64,000 nt of DNA from Anaerolineae bacterium (GTDB taxonomy: Bacteria > Chloroflexota > Anaerolineae > Promineifilales > Promineifilaceae): assembly GCA_023382655.1 (NCBI GenBank), contig JAHDWK010000010.1:62001-126000 (forward strand). Direction: 5' to 3'. The notes below the pieces were generated by a model that saw only the letters and a list, made by a program, of their open reading frames with translations, had not been told where the DNA came from and searched no databases. Below, piece after piece: positions 6,635 to 16,285 of the stretch (the stretch's first letter is position 1; every line of letters starts with the position of its first letter). Position numbers and translations under genes: made by a program.

Positions 6635-9325
6635 TTAACGCAAAGCCTGTTCCACCAGCCGGGGCACAATCGCCAGGGCTTCGGGTAGCTTATCCGGGTC
6701 TTTGCCGCCGGCCTGGGCCATGTCGGGACGGCCGCCACCGCCACCGCCGACTATTTTGGCGACTTCGCGCACGATGTCACCGGCTTTGAGGCCACGGGCG
6801 ATCAGGTCTTTGGTGACGACGGCGACGATGAGCGGTTTGCCATCGTACACCGCACCGATGACGCCTACGGCCGTCTGATTATTGTCACGGAAGCGGTCGG
6901 CCAGGATACGTAAGCCTTCGCTGTCTACACCTTCGGCTACGGCCGTGACCACCCGCACCCCGGCCACGTCCTGCCCTTGCAGCATGACCCGTTCAAACTG
7001 CACCGCCGCCAGTTTTTGCTGCAACTGTTCAATTTGTTTTTGCAGGGTACGGTTCTCGGTTTGCAGCGCGTCCAGGCGGACTTCCAATTCCGCCACCGGT
7101 GTATTCAGTTTGTGCGCCAGCCGATCCAGCACATCCAGCCGTTCGGCGATGAGCTGCTGCGCGCCGCGCCCGGTCACCGCTTCCACGCGGCGCACGCCTG
7201 CCGCTACCGCGCCTTCGCTGGTGAAACGGAACAGGCCAATGTCGTTGGTTTCGCTGACGTGCAGGCCGCCGCACAGTTCAAAGCTGTACAGGTCGCCATT
7301 TTTGCCAATCTGCACGGTGCGCACGATGTCGCCATATTTTTCGCCAAAGAGGGCCATCGCCCCGGCCTTAATCGCTTCCTTTTGTCCCATAAATTCGATG
7401 TTGACGGGGTAGTTAGCCAGGATGGCCCGGTTGATGTCCGCCTCGATTTGGGCCAGCTTTTCGCGGCTGACGGCTTCGCCGTGGGAAAAGTCGAAGCGCA
7501 GCCTGTCGGGGGCGACGAGCGAGCCTTGTTGGGTGACGTGTGTGCCCAGGTGCGCCCGCAGTTCGTGATGCAGGATGTGGGTGGCGGTGTGGTTGCGGCG
7601 AATGTCGCTGCGACGGCCGTTATCCACCACCAGTTGCACATATTCACCGACGGCGGCACGGCCATTGGCCACCTGCCCCACATGCACCACCAACCCGTTG
7701 AGCGGCTTGCGCACATCGTCCACACGGAAGCTAAAGGTATCATTGACAATGCGACCTGTGTCGCTGACTTCACCGCCTGCTTCCACGTAAAAGGGGGTCA
7801 CGGCCGTGACCAGTTCTACTTTGTCGCCCGCCTGCACTTCGTTGACCAGTTCTCCATCCTTAATCAGCCCCACCAGTTCCGATTCCAGTCGGTAATCTTC
7901 GTAGGGGTTGTATTCCACCCCTTCTTCCAGGCCGGCGGTGATGAGTTGGGTGAGCAGACGGCCGTAGACGCCCGCATCCTGAGCATACCCCTTAAATGCG
8001 CCGGAGCCGCTGGCCTGGGCATGCGCCTGCCGCGCCGCCAGATAACCCACTTCATCTACGGTCACATTCCAATCCTTGATCACGTCTCTGGTGATTTCTA
8101 GCGGCAGGCCGTAGGTGGCATACAGGCTGAAGGCCACTTCACCGGGAATGACGCTCTCATCTTTTTCGCGCAGGCTGGTAGCAATCTCATACAAATGAAT
8201 GAGGGCGTTGTCCAGGGTGCGAGCGAAACGTTCTTCTTCCTGGGTGATGGTGTGCAGGATGTGATCGCGGCGCTGGCGCAGTTCCGGGTAAGCATCGCCC
8301 ATCTGGTCAATATAGACCTGGGCCACTTCGGCCAGGAAGGGCTGGTTGAAGCCAATGGAACGGCCGAAACGGGCCGCCCGGCGAATGATCATGCGCAGCA
8401 CATACCCCGCGCCATCCGGCCCCGGACGCACACCATCACCGATGATGAAAGTGGCAGCACGGCCGTGATCGGCAATGACCCGGTAGCCCACATATTTTTC
8501 AGCACGTTGTTCGGCCGTATCCTCCAATAATTCCTGGACACGCTCCATCGCCGGCGCAAAGAGGTCGTTGTCGTAATTGACCGGCGTTTGCTGCACTACG
8601 CTGGTCAACCGTTCCAGCCCCATGCCGGTATCTACGCCCGGTTTGGGCAGCGGGGTGCGCGTGCCGTCCGCCGCCTGGTCATACTGCATAAAGACCAGAT
8701 TCCACACTTCCAACCAACGGTCACAATCATTGTCCAGCAGCACCGAGCAGCTTGGTTCGCCGCAGGTGCAGGCCTTCGGCCCCCAGTCATAATGCAGTTC
8801 GCTGGTGGGGCCGCAAGGGCCAACGTCGCCCATCATCCAGAAGTTGGTCTTGTCGCCCATGGGCAAGATGTGGTCTTCCGGCGCGCCCACTTTGTCGCGC
8901 CAGATGGTATACGCTTCATCGTCGCTGGTATGCACGGTAAAGTACAGCTTTTCCGCCGGGATGCCACACACTTTGGTCATAAAGTCATAGGCGAAAAAGA
9001 TGGCGCCTTCTTTGAAATAGTCACCAAAGGAGAAGTTGCCGAGCATTTCAAAAAAGGTGTGGTGGCGCGGCGAGGGGCCAACGTTTTCTAAATCGTTGTG
9101 TTTGCCCTGCACACGCATACACTTTTGGGAGGTGGTGGCGCGATTGTACGGCCGTTTCTCCTTCCCCAAAAACACATCCACAAACTGGTTCATACCGGCG
9201 TTGGTAAACAGCAGCGTAGGATTATCGTGCTGCGGCAAAACGGCACTGGGCACAATTTCATGGTTCATCTCGTTGAAGAATTCCAAAAACGCGGTGCGTA
9301 TTTCGTTGCTGGTGGTAGGTCTCAT
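6635..9325 (-). CDS. alaS: Alanine-tRNA ligase
   Basis: AlaRS charges tRNA-Ala in the cytoplasm and edits mischarged Ser and Gly. The 896-residue protein is full length. The class II core is visible at the N-terminus (SNEIRTAFLEFFNEMNHEIV, GNFSFGDYFKEGA, DTGMGLERL). The editing domain carries the metal-binding HTATHILHHELR near residue 580 and ELCGGLHVSE near 685. A coiled coil precedes the C-terminal C-Ala domain with GGGGGGRPDMAQAGGKD near 860. ATG 9325 follows a GGAG site five bases upstream. Expression is likely controlled by the leader peptide and attenuator at 9415-9550; a 23-bp-stem palindrome lies between attenuator and start codon. Confidence 0.97.
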   Translation of the reverse strand: MRPTTSNEIRTAFLEFFNEMNHEIVPSAVLPQHDNPTLLFTNAGMNQFVDVFLGKEKRPYNRATTSQKCMRVQGKHNDLENVGPSPRHHTFFEMLGNFSFGDYFKEGAIFFAYDFMTKVCGIPAEKLYFTVHTSDDEAYTIWRDKVGAPEDHILPMGDKTNFWMMGDVGPCGPTSELHYDWGPKACTCGEPSCSVLLDNDCDRWLEVWNLVFMQYDQAADGTRTPLPKPGVDTGMGLERLTSVVQQTPVNYDNDLFAPAMERVQELLEDTAEQRAEKYVGYRVIADHGRAATFIIGDGVRPGPDGAGYVLRMIIRRAARFGRSIGFNQPFLAEVAQVYIDQMGDAYPELRQRRDHILHTITQEEERFARTLDNALIHLYEIATSLREKDESVIPGEVAFSLYATYGLPLEITRDVIKDWNVTVDEVGYLAARQAHAQASGSGAFKGYAQDAGVYGRLLTQLITAGLEEGVEYNPYEDYRLESELVGLIKDGELVNEVQAGDKVELVTAVTPFYVEAGGEVSDTGRIVNDTFSFRVDDVRKPLNGLVVHVGQVANGRAAVGEYVQLVVDNGRRSDIRRNHTATHILHHELRAHLGTHVTQQGSLVAPDRLRFDFSHGEAVSREKLAQIEADINRAILANYPVNIEFMGQKEAIKAGAMALFGEKYGDIVRTVQIGKNGDLYSFELCGGLHVSETNDIGLFRFTSEGAVAAGVRRVEAVTGRGAQQLIAERLDVLDRLAHKLNTPVAELEVRLDALQTENRTLQKQIEQLQQKLAAVQFERVMLQGQDVAGVRVVTAVAEGVDSEGLRILADRFRDNNQTAVGVIGAVYDGKPLIVAVVTKDLIARGLKAGDIVREVAKIVGGGGGGRPDMAQAGGKDPDKLPEALAIVPRLVEQALR

Positions 9326-9340
9326 TTTTACTCCGTTTCT

Positions 9341-9397
9341 CGTAATCCGTTATCCGAAGTCCGAAGTCGGATTACGGACTTCGGATAACGGATTACG
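9341..9397. repeat. Inverted repeat with 23-bp arms in the alaS 5' leader (CGTAATCCGTTA family, copy 2)
   Basis: Arms at 9341-9363 and 9375-9397 are perfect 23-bp complements (outer end CGTAATCCGTTATCCG) with an 11-base loop. It lies downstream of the attenuator and would form a very stable stem in the alaS messenger just before the ribosome binding site. There is no T-tract on either side. Confidence 0.9.
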
Positions 9398-9414
9398 AAA
9401 TTTTACCTTTTCAA

Positions 9415-9450
9415 CAAAAAACCGCCAGACCGGGGAACCAGTCTGGCGGT
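9415..9450 (-). terminator. Attenuator terminator of alaS
   Basis: On the minus strand ACCGCCAGAC (9450-9441), a 10-base loop and GTCTGGCGGT (9430-9421) form a 10-bp perfect stem followed at once by TTTTT (9420-9416). It lies 28 bases after the stop codon of the leader peptide. The 5' arm includes CCAGACTG (9446-9439), which is exactly complementary to CAGTCTGG inside the leader peptide gene (9503-9496), so an 8-bp antiterminator can replace it. Confidence 0.85.
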
Positions 9451-9478
9451 GTAGGCTACCAGTTGCGTTGGGTGTGAT

Positions 9479-9550
9479 TCAGGCAGCCGACATGTCCAGA
9501 CTGTTTGTCTGAGCGGCAGCAGCGGCGAAAATCACACAGGTTTGTTTCAT
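9479..9550 (-). CDS. alaS leader peptide with five consecutive alanine codons
   Basis: ATG 9550 opens a 23-codon frame ending TGA at 9479-9481. The peptide begins MKQTCVIF, continues with five Ala (GCC GCT GCT GCC GCT, 9526-9512), then QTNSLDMS and two more Ala before the stop. The sequence right after the Ala run is CAGAC AAACA GTCTG (9511-9497), a small hairpin, and its second half (CAGTCTGG) can instead pair with the terminator arm. This matches segments 1, 2, 3 and 4 of a ribosome-mediated attenuator: stalling at Ala codons would favour the antiterminator and alaS transcription. No Shine-Dalgarno site is visible; a promoter lies so close that the message probably starts at the ATG. Confidence 0.85.
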   Translation of the reverse strand: MKQTCVIFAAAAAQTNSLDMSAA

Positions 9551-9558
9551 AGGACGGG

Positions 9559-9587
9559 ATGGTAGCAGAGGCGGACGGCCGTGTCAA
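9559..9587 (-). promoter_or_regulatory. Promoter of the alaS leader (leaderless)
   Basis: The minus strand shows TTGACA (9587-9582), a 17-base spacer and TACCAT (9564-9559). The leader ATG begins 8 bases after the -10 box, so the transcript should start at or next to the start codon. An ACGGCCGT palindrome (9575-9582) fills the upstream half of the spacer. Confidence 0.75.
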
Positions 9588-9613
9588 ATGGAGATTGAAC
9601 AACCATCAAACTC

Positions 9614-10258
9614 CTAATGAGGATCATTATCCAGACGGAAGCCATGACCCCGCACGGTGACGATGTAGTTGTATTCGTCTAACTCCATCAACCGATCACG
9701 CAGACGGCGCACCAGGGCATCAATAGCCTGTTCGGAGACACCCAGACCATCGGTGCCGGGCCAGACCACCTCAACAATATCATCACGGGTGACCACCGCG
9801 CCCCGCGCCTGGTGCAGCAGTTCCAGCAGGCGGAATTGGGCCAGGGAAAGCGGTGGGTTTAGCTCCTTGCCGTTGATAAACACGGCACGTTGGGCATCAT
9901 CCAGCACCAGTTGCCCTTGCAATTGTGGTGGCTCAAAGGTGAGCGGGATGGTGGCGTCGGTACCCACAAACACCAGTTTGACGCAGAGGGCAATGGAGAT
10001 TTCGTCCCCATCTTGCAGTTGGGTAGAACCTTCAAAGAGACGGCCATTCAAATGCGTCCCATTTTTGCTGCCCAGATCATGCAGAATGTAACGGCCGTTG
10101 TCCTGCGTAATGCGGATATGATGGCGCGACACCTGTCGCTCTGGCAGCACAATCTGGCAGTCCGCCCCCCGGCCAATTAAAAATTCGTCTGTATCAATGG
10201 CCCAGCGCTGCCCGGCCAATTGCCCTTCTCGAATTACCAGAACTGGTTGTTCATTCAT
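9614..10258 (-). CDS. FHA-domain protein with winged-helix DNA-binding domain
   Basis: The 214-residue cytoplasmic protein has an FHA domain in residues 1-100 (EFLIGRGADCQIVLPERQVS, RHHI, then GSKNGTHLNG), which binds phosphothreonine peptides. Residues 120-212 are an OmpR-type winged helix (LAQFRLLELLHQARGAVVT, then ALVRRLRDRLMEL and TVRGHGFRL). There is no receiver domain. It is transcribed divergently from a Ser/Thr kinase, so it is a good candidate for a phosphorylation-responsive regulator of that kinase pathway. Its stop codon lies 27 bp upstream of the alaS leader promoter. Confidence 0.88.
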   Translation of the reverse strand: MNEQPVLVIREGQLAGQRWAIDTDEFLIGRGADCQIVLPERQVSRHHIRITQDNGRYILHDLGSKNGTHLNGRLFEGSTQLQDGDEISIALCVKLVFVGTDATIPLTFEPPQLQGQLVLDDAQRAVFINGKELNPPLSLAQFRLLELLHQARGAVVTRDDIVEVVWPGTDGLGVSEQAIDALVRRLRDRLMELDEYNYIVTVRGHGFRLDNDPH

Positions 10259-10309
10259 CTTATTTGCCCCTCCAGGGTGAGTATGAAAGTGATCTTTGCC
10301 AGGATGGAT

Positions 10310-10315
10310 TATAAT
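10310..10315 (+). promoter_or_regulatory. Candidate -10 box of the Ser/Thr kinase gene
   Basis: A perfect TATAAT lies 80 bp before the chosen kinase start, in the divergent intergenic region. No convincing -35 hexamer is seen at the usual spacing, so activation by another protein is possible. Confidence 0.45.
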
Positions 10316-10394
10316 AGGAAATGTTTAGAGCCGTAAAGCGCAGATGATTTATGCACCACCATACACTCGGCAGAACAGGTATGACATACAAACC

Positions 10395-11369
10395 ATGATA
10401 ACATTGGTACAAGATGGCACAATTTTACGCGAACGTTACCGGCTGACCAACATGGTCGGCCAGGGTGGTATGGGCAGCGTATACCGGGCGGAGGATTTGC
10501 GTCTGCCAGGGCGGCTGTGCGCCATCAAAATGGTACAGCCAGATGAGAATGCCAGCCCGGACGCACAGGCTCAGGCGCAAGCACAATTTTTGAAGGAGGC
10601 CAGTGTGTTAGCGCAGTTGGATCACCCCAGTCTGCCCAAGGTGTCTGACTTTTTCACAGAAAACGGCCGTGACTATCTGGTGATGGATTATGTGCCCGGT
10701 GACGATCTCAGCCAGATTCTGCGGGCCAATGACGGGCCTCTGCCAGAGAAATCAGTTTTAGCCTGGGCCGAACAAATCATTGACGCTCTTCAGTACCTGC
10801 ACGAACAAAAACCACCGGTACTGCACCGCGATATAAAACCTTCGAACATCAAGTTGACGCCACACGGCCGTATCAAACTGGTGGATTTTGGCCTGGTCAA
10901 AGTGATGCTGCACGACGACGCCCGCACGATCACCGTCGTCCAGGGACGAGGCACGGCGCTTTATACCCCGCTGGAACAATATGGCGGAGATGGTGGGCAT
11001 ACCGACGCCCGCACCGACATTTATGCGCTGGGGGCAACGTTTTACCATTTGCTCACCAACTACCCACCGCCCGACGCCAAAGCACGCTTCCTGAACCCGG
11101 CAGTCTTGCGACCGCCACAGCGCATCAACCCGGCGCTATCGGGCACAGTATCTGAGGCTATTTTGTGGGCGATGGCGATGCATCCCAATGAACGGCCGTC
11201 TACCATTGACGAGTTTCGGCAGGTGTTGTTTGGACTACAAAAACCCCCAGGCCGCCACACGGAAACGCCGGCGTCTTCAGTCTGGGGCGCCGCCATAACT
11301 GCCAATCGCACGGCCGTGTTGATTGTGTTAGTCTTATTGCTTCTGGCGCTGGTGCTGACTATTTTATGA
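10395..11369 (+). CDS. PknB-type Ser/Thr protein kinase with C-terminal membrane anchor
   Basis: The kinase domain occupies about residues 10-275: glycine loop NMVGQGGMGSVYRAEDL, ATP lysine in CAIKMVQP, catalytic loop VLHRDIKPSNIKL near residue 143, DFG and a GTALYTPLEQYGG activation segment. A hydrophobic helix (AVLIVLVLLLLALVLTIL) ends the protein at about residue 324. Nothing extends beyond the membrane, so it lacks the PASTA or other sensor domain of many PknB kinases. ATG 10395 gives MITLVQDGTILRERYRL; an upstream in-frame ATG at 10344 would add 17 residues. It is divergent from the FHA-winged-helix gene and followed after 39 bp by an InsA-like gene. Confidence 0.92.
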   Translation: MITLVQDGTILRERYRLTNMVGQGGMGSVYRAEDLRLPGRLCAIKMVQPDENASPDAQAQAQAQFLKEASVLAQLDHPSLPKVSDFFTENGRDYLVMDYVPGDDLSQILRANDGPLPEKSVLAWAEQIIDALQYLHEQKPPVLHRDIKPSNIKLTPHGRIKLVDFGLVKVMLHDDARTITVVQGRGTALYTPLEQYGGDGGHTDARTDIYALGATFYHLLTNYPPPDAKARFLNPAVLRPPQRINPALSGTVSEAILWAMAMHPNERPSTIDEFRQVLFGLQKPPGRHTETPASSVWGAAITANRTAVLIVLVLLLLALVLTIL

Positions 11370-11408
11370 GACTGGATATAGCCAGTATCCCCTATCTCGA
11401 CCAGATCC

Positions 11409-11783
11409 ATGGACAACGAGTCTCCCATTTGCCCCGCCTGTCACGGCCGTGACCGCCAAATCAGAGACGGCAGCACCACCGCTGGCAGCCAGCGTTACCG
11501 CTGCAAACATTGTGGCTGCCGCTACACGCCCCAACCCAAAAGTCGTGGTTACGACGATGAAATACGGCTACAAGCCCTGACGCTGTTTCTGGAAGGGGTC
11601 AGTCTGCGCATGATCTCGCGCATCTTAGCCGTCAATCACCAGAGCGTGGCTAATTGGGTCAACCATTTTGCCGGGAATATGCCGGAGGATTTACCTGACA
11701 GTATCTTGGAAACGGCCGTACTCGATGGCCTTATCACCTACAACCCCCGTCACAAACAACCACCAGCAACACCACAAAATTAG
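11409..11783 (+). CDS. Orphan InsA-like zinc-ribbon/HTH protein
   Basis: The 124-residue protein matches the DNA-binding half of IS1-family transposases. CPACHGRD and YRCKHCGCRYTP give a four-Cys zinc ribbon, and ALTLFLEGVSLRMISRILAV with NHQSVANWVNHF is the helix-turn-helix. The catalytic InsB DDE domain is absent and there are no flanking inverted repeats, so it is not an active insertion sequence. The frame is intact and follows the kinase by 39 bp on the same strand, which suggests a domesticated DNA-binding regulator. A transposon remnant is the alternative. Confidence 0.75.
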   Translation: MDNESPICPACHGRDRQIRDGSTTAGSQRYRCKHCGCRYTPQPKSRGYDDEIRLQALTLFLEGVSLRMISRILAVNHQSVANWVNHFAGNMPEDLPDSILETAVLDGLITYNPRHKQPPATPQN

Positions 11784-11801
11784 ACACTTTTTGCCTTTTC
11801 T

Positions 11802-11830
11802 TTGACAGAATCCTTACCCCTCATTATAGT
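11802..11830 (+). promoter_or_regulatory. Strong promoter of the sugar ABC ATPase gene
   Basis: TTGACA (11802-11807), a 17-base spacer and TATAGT (11825-11830) are close to the vegetative sigma consensus. The predicted start is near 11837, giving a leader of about 68 bases that ends in an AGAAGGAGA ribosome binding site. Confidence 0.75.
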
Positions 11831-11904
11831 TGCGCCATTATCCATAACATCAGGGTATGGTCGTGAGCATAACATCACCCATACAAACGCAGAAGGAGAA
11901 TCAA

Positions 11905-13005
<1,101 letters not shown>

Positions 13006-13020
13006 TGGGATATTGAGATT

Positions 13021-13058
13021 GGAGATTGGAGATGAGTACGTCTCCAATCTCTTTTTTT
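13021..13058 (+). terminator. Terminator after the sugar ATPase gene
   Basis: GAGATTGGAGA (13022-13032), a short loop and TCTCCAATCTC (13041-13051) form a perfect 11-bp stem followed by seven Ts. The stem is built from the same AGATTGG word that is repeated in other gaps of the window. Confidence 0.8.
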
Positions 13059-13406
13059 ATGGCTGAATCAAATCGGCAAGTTGGCGATACATTTCTGGTG
13101 CAGTTTGTCTGGCGGCTACCAGAGGGGGATATTATCCGTGCCCTGTTTCGCGCCGAAGTGCTGTCCGTGATTGACGCAGCCGAAAAGTATATGGTGCGGC
13201 TACTGGAACTGGTGGCGGGCAGCCAGGAATCAAGCACCGGGGAAGGGCGAGAGAAAGAGGACTTTGCCAAACCATATTGGGCGCTAGTGGTTCGGCTGGT
13301 GGGCAAACGAGTGACGGTGGCCTGGGAAGTGGCCGACGGCCGTGCCCTGACCATGCGTCTGGCTACCCTCACCGGAGAACACGACTTTTTCCGCCGCTAC
13401 AACTGA
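13059..13406 (+). CDS. Small conserved-looking protein of unknown function
   Basis: The 115-residue frame starts MAESNRQVGDTFLVQFVWRL and shows no family I recognise. It is probably a compact beta-rich cytoplasmic protein with a charged, low-complexity loop in the middle (SSTGEGREKED). ATG 13059 lies inside the T-tract of the preceding terminator, with no ribosome binding site. ATG 13032 or TTG 13026 are also in frame but would translate the terminator stem. Its end overlaps the convergent hydratase gene by 10 bp. Confidence 0.5.
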   Translation: MAESNRQVGDTFLVQFVWRLPEGDIIRALFRAEVLSVIDAAEKYMVRLLELVAGSQESSTGEGREKEDFAKPYWALVVRLVGKRVTVAWEVADGRALTMRLATLTGEHDFFRRYN

Positions 13407-14185
13407 TCTTCTTGCCAAGCCGGTTTCCGCTTCTGCAAAAAGGCGCTCATGCCTTCTAACCCTTCGTCACTGTTGCGCCGTTGGGCAATCAGGTTAGCCG
13501 TATACTCCCGCACCTCTTCTTTGGGTCGCCCGGTCACGGTGCGTACTAACTGTTTCACTGCCGCCTGAGCGCCAGGCGCCCCAGCCAGCAGCAATGTCAC
13601 TAATTCATTTACTTTGGCGTCCAACTCCTGGTCACTGACCACATATTGCACCAGCCCGGCTTCTCTGGCCCGTTCTGCCGGGAAGCGTTCACCGGTTAGA
13701 AATAGCTCACGGCCGTGCGTCGCCCCCGTCTTCGCTAACACAAACGGCGAAATAACAGCTGGCACTAATCCCAAATGCACCTCGCTAAAGCTAAATTTAG
13801 CTCTGCTCACCGCCACTACGATGTCACAACAACTGACAAGACCCACACCGCCGCCGACGGCCGTGCCATTCACTCGCCCCACCACCGGCTTCTGGCACTG
13901 TTCAATCATCAGCATCAGGTCAAAAATTGCCTCAGCGTCCCGCACATTGTCCGCAAGCGAGAACTGCCCGGCGGCCAACATATGACCCAGGTCGGCGCCG
14001 GCGCAAAAGGTACGGCCGTGGCCCGTCAGCACCACCACCCGCATATCGTCTCGGGTATTCAGGTCACGGAATACGGCCGTTAACTGTTGAATCATACCCG
14101 GCGTCATGGCATTATGTACGGCCGGCCGGTTCAACGCCACCGTCAACACCGCCCCTACCTGTGTCAATTCGATTTCTTCGCTCAT
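13397..14185 (-). CDS. liuC: Enoyl-CoA hydratase, LiuC-like (methylglutaconyl-CoA hydratase type)
   Basis: The 262-residue crotonase-fold protein has the oxyanion and substrate segments FCAGADLGHML and GGGVGLVSCCD, and the catalytic Glu in FSEVHLGLVPAVISPFV. The first Glu of classical crotonases (GGG-x-E) is Gly here. That combination, and the AVISPFV stretch, match LiuC-type hydratases of leucine or terpene catabolism as I remember them. If so it hydrates 3-methylglutaconyl-CoA, the product of the carboxylase whose subunits are encoded at 39.7 and 45.9 kb. It is not adjacent to those genes, so the assignment rests on sequence only. Confidence 0.7.
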   Translation of the reverse strand: MSEEIELTQVGAVLTVALNRPAVHNAMTPGMIQQLTAVFRDLNTRDDMRVVVLTGHGRTFCAGADLGHMLAAGQFSLADNVRDAEAIFDLMLMIEQCQKPVVGRVNGTAVGGGVGLVSCCDIVVAVSRAKFSFSEVHLGLVPAVISPFVLAKTGATHGRELFLTGERFPAERAREAGLVQYVVSDQELDAKVNELVTLLLAGAPGAQAAVKQLVRTVTGRPKEEVREYTANLIAQRRNSDEGLEGMSAFLQKRKPAWQEDQL

Positions 14186-14211
14186 CCACCACTCCTACGC
14201 ACCCGCTCTTA

Positions 14212-14245
14212 GTAACCGCGTTAGCGGGAACCCGGCTAAAGTTGC
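14212..14245. repeat. Degenerate GTAACCGC..GCTAAAG palindrome
   Basis: GTAACCGCGTTAGCGGG followed by CCCGGCTAAAGTTG is a decayed form of the palindrome at 28790-28815. It lies upstream of the liuC-like gene. Confidence 0.5.
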
Positions 14246-14267
14246 CCCTACAAATACCAGTAACCAA

Positions 14268-14306
14268 TAAAATAGCCCTCCACCTGGGTAGGCAGAGGGC
14301 TATTAT
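14268..14306 (-). terminator. Terminator downstream of ftsH
   Basis: On the minus strand AATAGCCCTC and GAGGGCTATT form a 10-bp stem with a 16-base loop followed by TTTTATTGG. It lies about 30 bp after the ftsH stop codon. Confidence 0.75.
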
Positions 14307-14332
14307 GCAAACCAGACCTCAATTGGGCAAGA

Positions 14333-16246
14333 TTAATCAGCCATCACCGCTTCGGCCGAATCTATTATCTCCCCTTCCACCACCACAACATTTTCAGACA
14401 ACGCCGGATCATTCATCAACGCCTCAAACGTATCCCGATCAAGCGTTTCCAACTCTAGCAAAACCTGCACCAGGCGTTCAACCCGCATCCGATTATCCGT
14501 GATGATCGTCACGGAGCGTTCATACTGCTCCTCCAAAATACGCTTCACCTCTTGATCAATCAGACGGGCCGCATCCTCACTGTAATCACGTGTTCCCAGG
14601 CCATAATCACGGCCAACGAATGGATTTCCCCCTTCATCACCGTAAATGGGCAAGCCCAACTTATCAGACATGCCAAAGCGCATCACCATCGCTCGCGCCT
14701 GGCGGGTACTCTGCTGCAAGTCACCCGAAGCGCCCGTCGTCAGGCGGCCAAAAAACACTTCTTCCGAAGCTCGCCCGCCCAACGCCCAGCAGATATTGTC
14801 TAAAATAAACTCCCGCGAATGTACCATGCGATCTTCCGGCAGCGACAGCACATACCCACCGGCTCGGCCACGCGGCACAATGGTAATCTTTTGCACCGGG
14901 TCCGTGTTAGGCAAGAAGAAGCTAACCACGGCATGGCCCGCCTCATGGTAGGCCACTGTCTCTTTATCTTCCTGGCTCATCACCCGGCTCTTCTTTTCCG
15001 GCCCCATCGCCACCCGGTCAAACGCATCTTGAAATTCCAGCCGGCCAATGGTGCGCTTGTCACGGCGGGCCGCAAAAATGGCGGCCTCGTTTAGCAAATT
15101 CTCCAGGTCAGCGCCAGAAAAACCGGCCGTCAATCGGGCAAATTCGCGCATATCCACTTCCTTGGCAATCGGCTTGCCGCGTGAATGGACCTGCAAAATC
15201 TTCTCGCGCCCTTTTATGTCCGGCAAATCTACAAACACCTTACGGTCAAACCGGCCTGGCCGCAATAGCGCCGGGTCCAGAATATCGGCCCGGTTCGTGG
15301 CCGCCATCACAATGACGTTAGTCTCATTATCAAACCCGTCCATCTCCACCAAAATCTGGTTGAGGGTTTGCTCGCGCTCGTCATGTCCACCACCCAAACC
15401 AGCGCCTCGCTGGCGGCCAACGGCGTCAATTTCGTCCACAAAAACTATGGACGGTGCGCCGGCCTTCGCCTTATCAAACAAGTCACGCACCCGGCTGGCG
15501 CCCACACCCACAAACATTTCGACAAATTCGGAACCGGAAATGTGGAAGAAAGGTACACCGGCTTCACCAGCAACGGCACGGGCCAACAATGTCTTGCCGG
15601 TACCCGGAGGACCAACCATCAAAACGCCTTTGGGGATACGCGCCCCCACCTGCACAAATTTCTCTGGCTCGCGTAAGAACTGCACCACTTCTTGCAACTC
15701 TAGCTTGGCCTCATCTACACCGGCAACATCGTCAAAGGTCACCGTAGGCCGGTCGGCATCGCTGAGATTACGAGCGCGGCTGCGACCAAAACCAAAGATG
15801 CTGTTACCGCCGCCGCCCTGCATCTGGCGGAACCCTCGGGTAAATATCCAGATAAGCAGCAAAATAGGGCCTAAGGTAATAAAGATAGTGAACAGGTTGT
15901 TACGAATGGATTGATCGTTCACCACCAAAGCTACGCCTAACTCTTCCAGCGCCGCTCCATCCAGCCCATAGTAACTTAAGGCTTCGGCATAACTTTGCTG
16001 TGTATCTTTGAAGGTGTAGGTAATTGACTGCCCGTTATTTAATGCTTCTAATTTATCACCACTGACGACGATTTCATCCACCCGCCCACTTTGCACGGCA
16101 TTGACAAATTCGGTTATAGGCGTGGCCTGACTGCGGGTAAAATTGCCACTCAAAAATAACTGTAAGCCAAGAATGATGATAAATATAGCCACAATCCACA
16201 CCCACGTGGGAATGGAGGGGCGGTGACCATCAGGTTGTTCGTCCAT
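14333..16246 (-). CDS. ftsH: ATP-dependent zinc metalloprotease FtsH
   Basis: FtsH extracts and degrades membrane and short-lived cytoplasmic proteins. The 637-residue protein is full length: two membrane helices (residues about 12-31 and 122-142) flank a small extracytoplasmic domain. The AAA module has Walker A GPPGTGKT near 211, Walker [16 protein letters not shown] and the second region of homology [18 protein letters not shown]. The zinc site is [11 protein letters not shown] near residue 434. It lies 39 bp downstream of an ECF-type sigma factor gene on the same strand, so the two may be co-transcribed. No ACGGCCGT occurs in its 1.9 kb, unlike most genes of the window. Confidence 0.97.
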   Translation of the reverse strand: MDEQPDGHRPSIPTWVWIVAIFIIILGLQLFLSGNFTRSQATPITEFVNAVQSGRVDEIVVSGDKLEALNNGQSITYTFKDTQQSYAEALSYYGLDGAALEELGVALVVNDQSIRNNLFTIFITLGPILLLIWIFTRGFRQMQGGGGNSIFGFGRSRARNLSDADRPTVTFDDVAGVDEAKLELQEVVQFLREPEKFVQVGARIPKGVLMVGPPGTGKTLLARAVAGEAGVPFFHISGSEFVEMFVGVGASRVRDLFDKAKAGAPSIVFVDEIDAVGRQRGAGLGGGHDEREQTLNQILVEMDGFDNETNVIVMAATNRADILDPALLRPGRFDRKVFVDLPDIKGREKILQVHSRGKPIAKEVDMREFARLTAGFSGADLENLLNEAAIFAARRDKRTIGRLEFQDAFDRVAMGPEKKSRVMSQEDKETVAYHEAGHAVVSFFLPNTDPVQKITIVPRGRAGGYVLSLPEDRMVHSREFILDNICWALGGRASEEVFFGRLTTGASGDLQQSTRQARAMVMRFGMSDKLGLPIYGDEGGNPFVGRDYGLGTRDYSEDAARLIDQEVKRILEEQYERSVTIITDNRMRVERLVQVLLELETLDRDTFEALMNDPALSENVVVVEGEIIDSAEAVMAD

Positions 16247-16285
16247 AATTTACTCGCTTTTGTTGACTGAGCAGTGGTGGGACGG

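Noticed and set aside
7204..7773. Long frames overlapping alaS and the alpha-2-macroglobulin gene on other frames or strands
   Set aside because: They are compositional shadows of high-GC genes, with no ribosome binding sites or family similarity.
9400..9613. T-box riboswitch upstream of alaS
   Set aside because: The region has no T-box consensus (AGGGTGGNACCGCG) or specifier-loop architecture; a short Ala-rich frame with alternative stems explains it better.
11409..11783. Active IS1-family insertion sequence
   Set aside because: The catalytic InsB part, terminal inverted repeats and target duplication are all missing.
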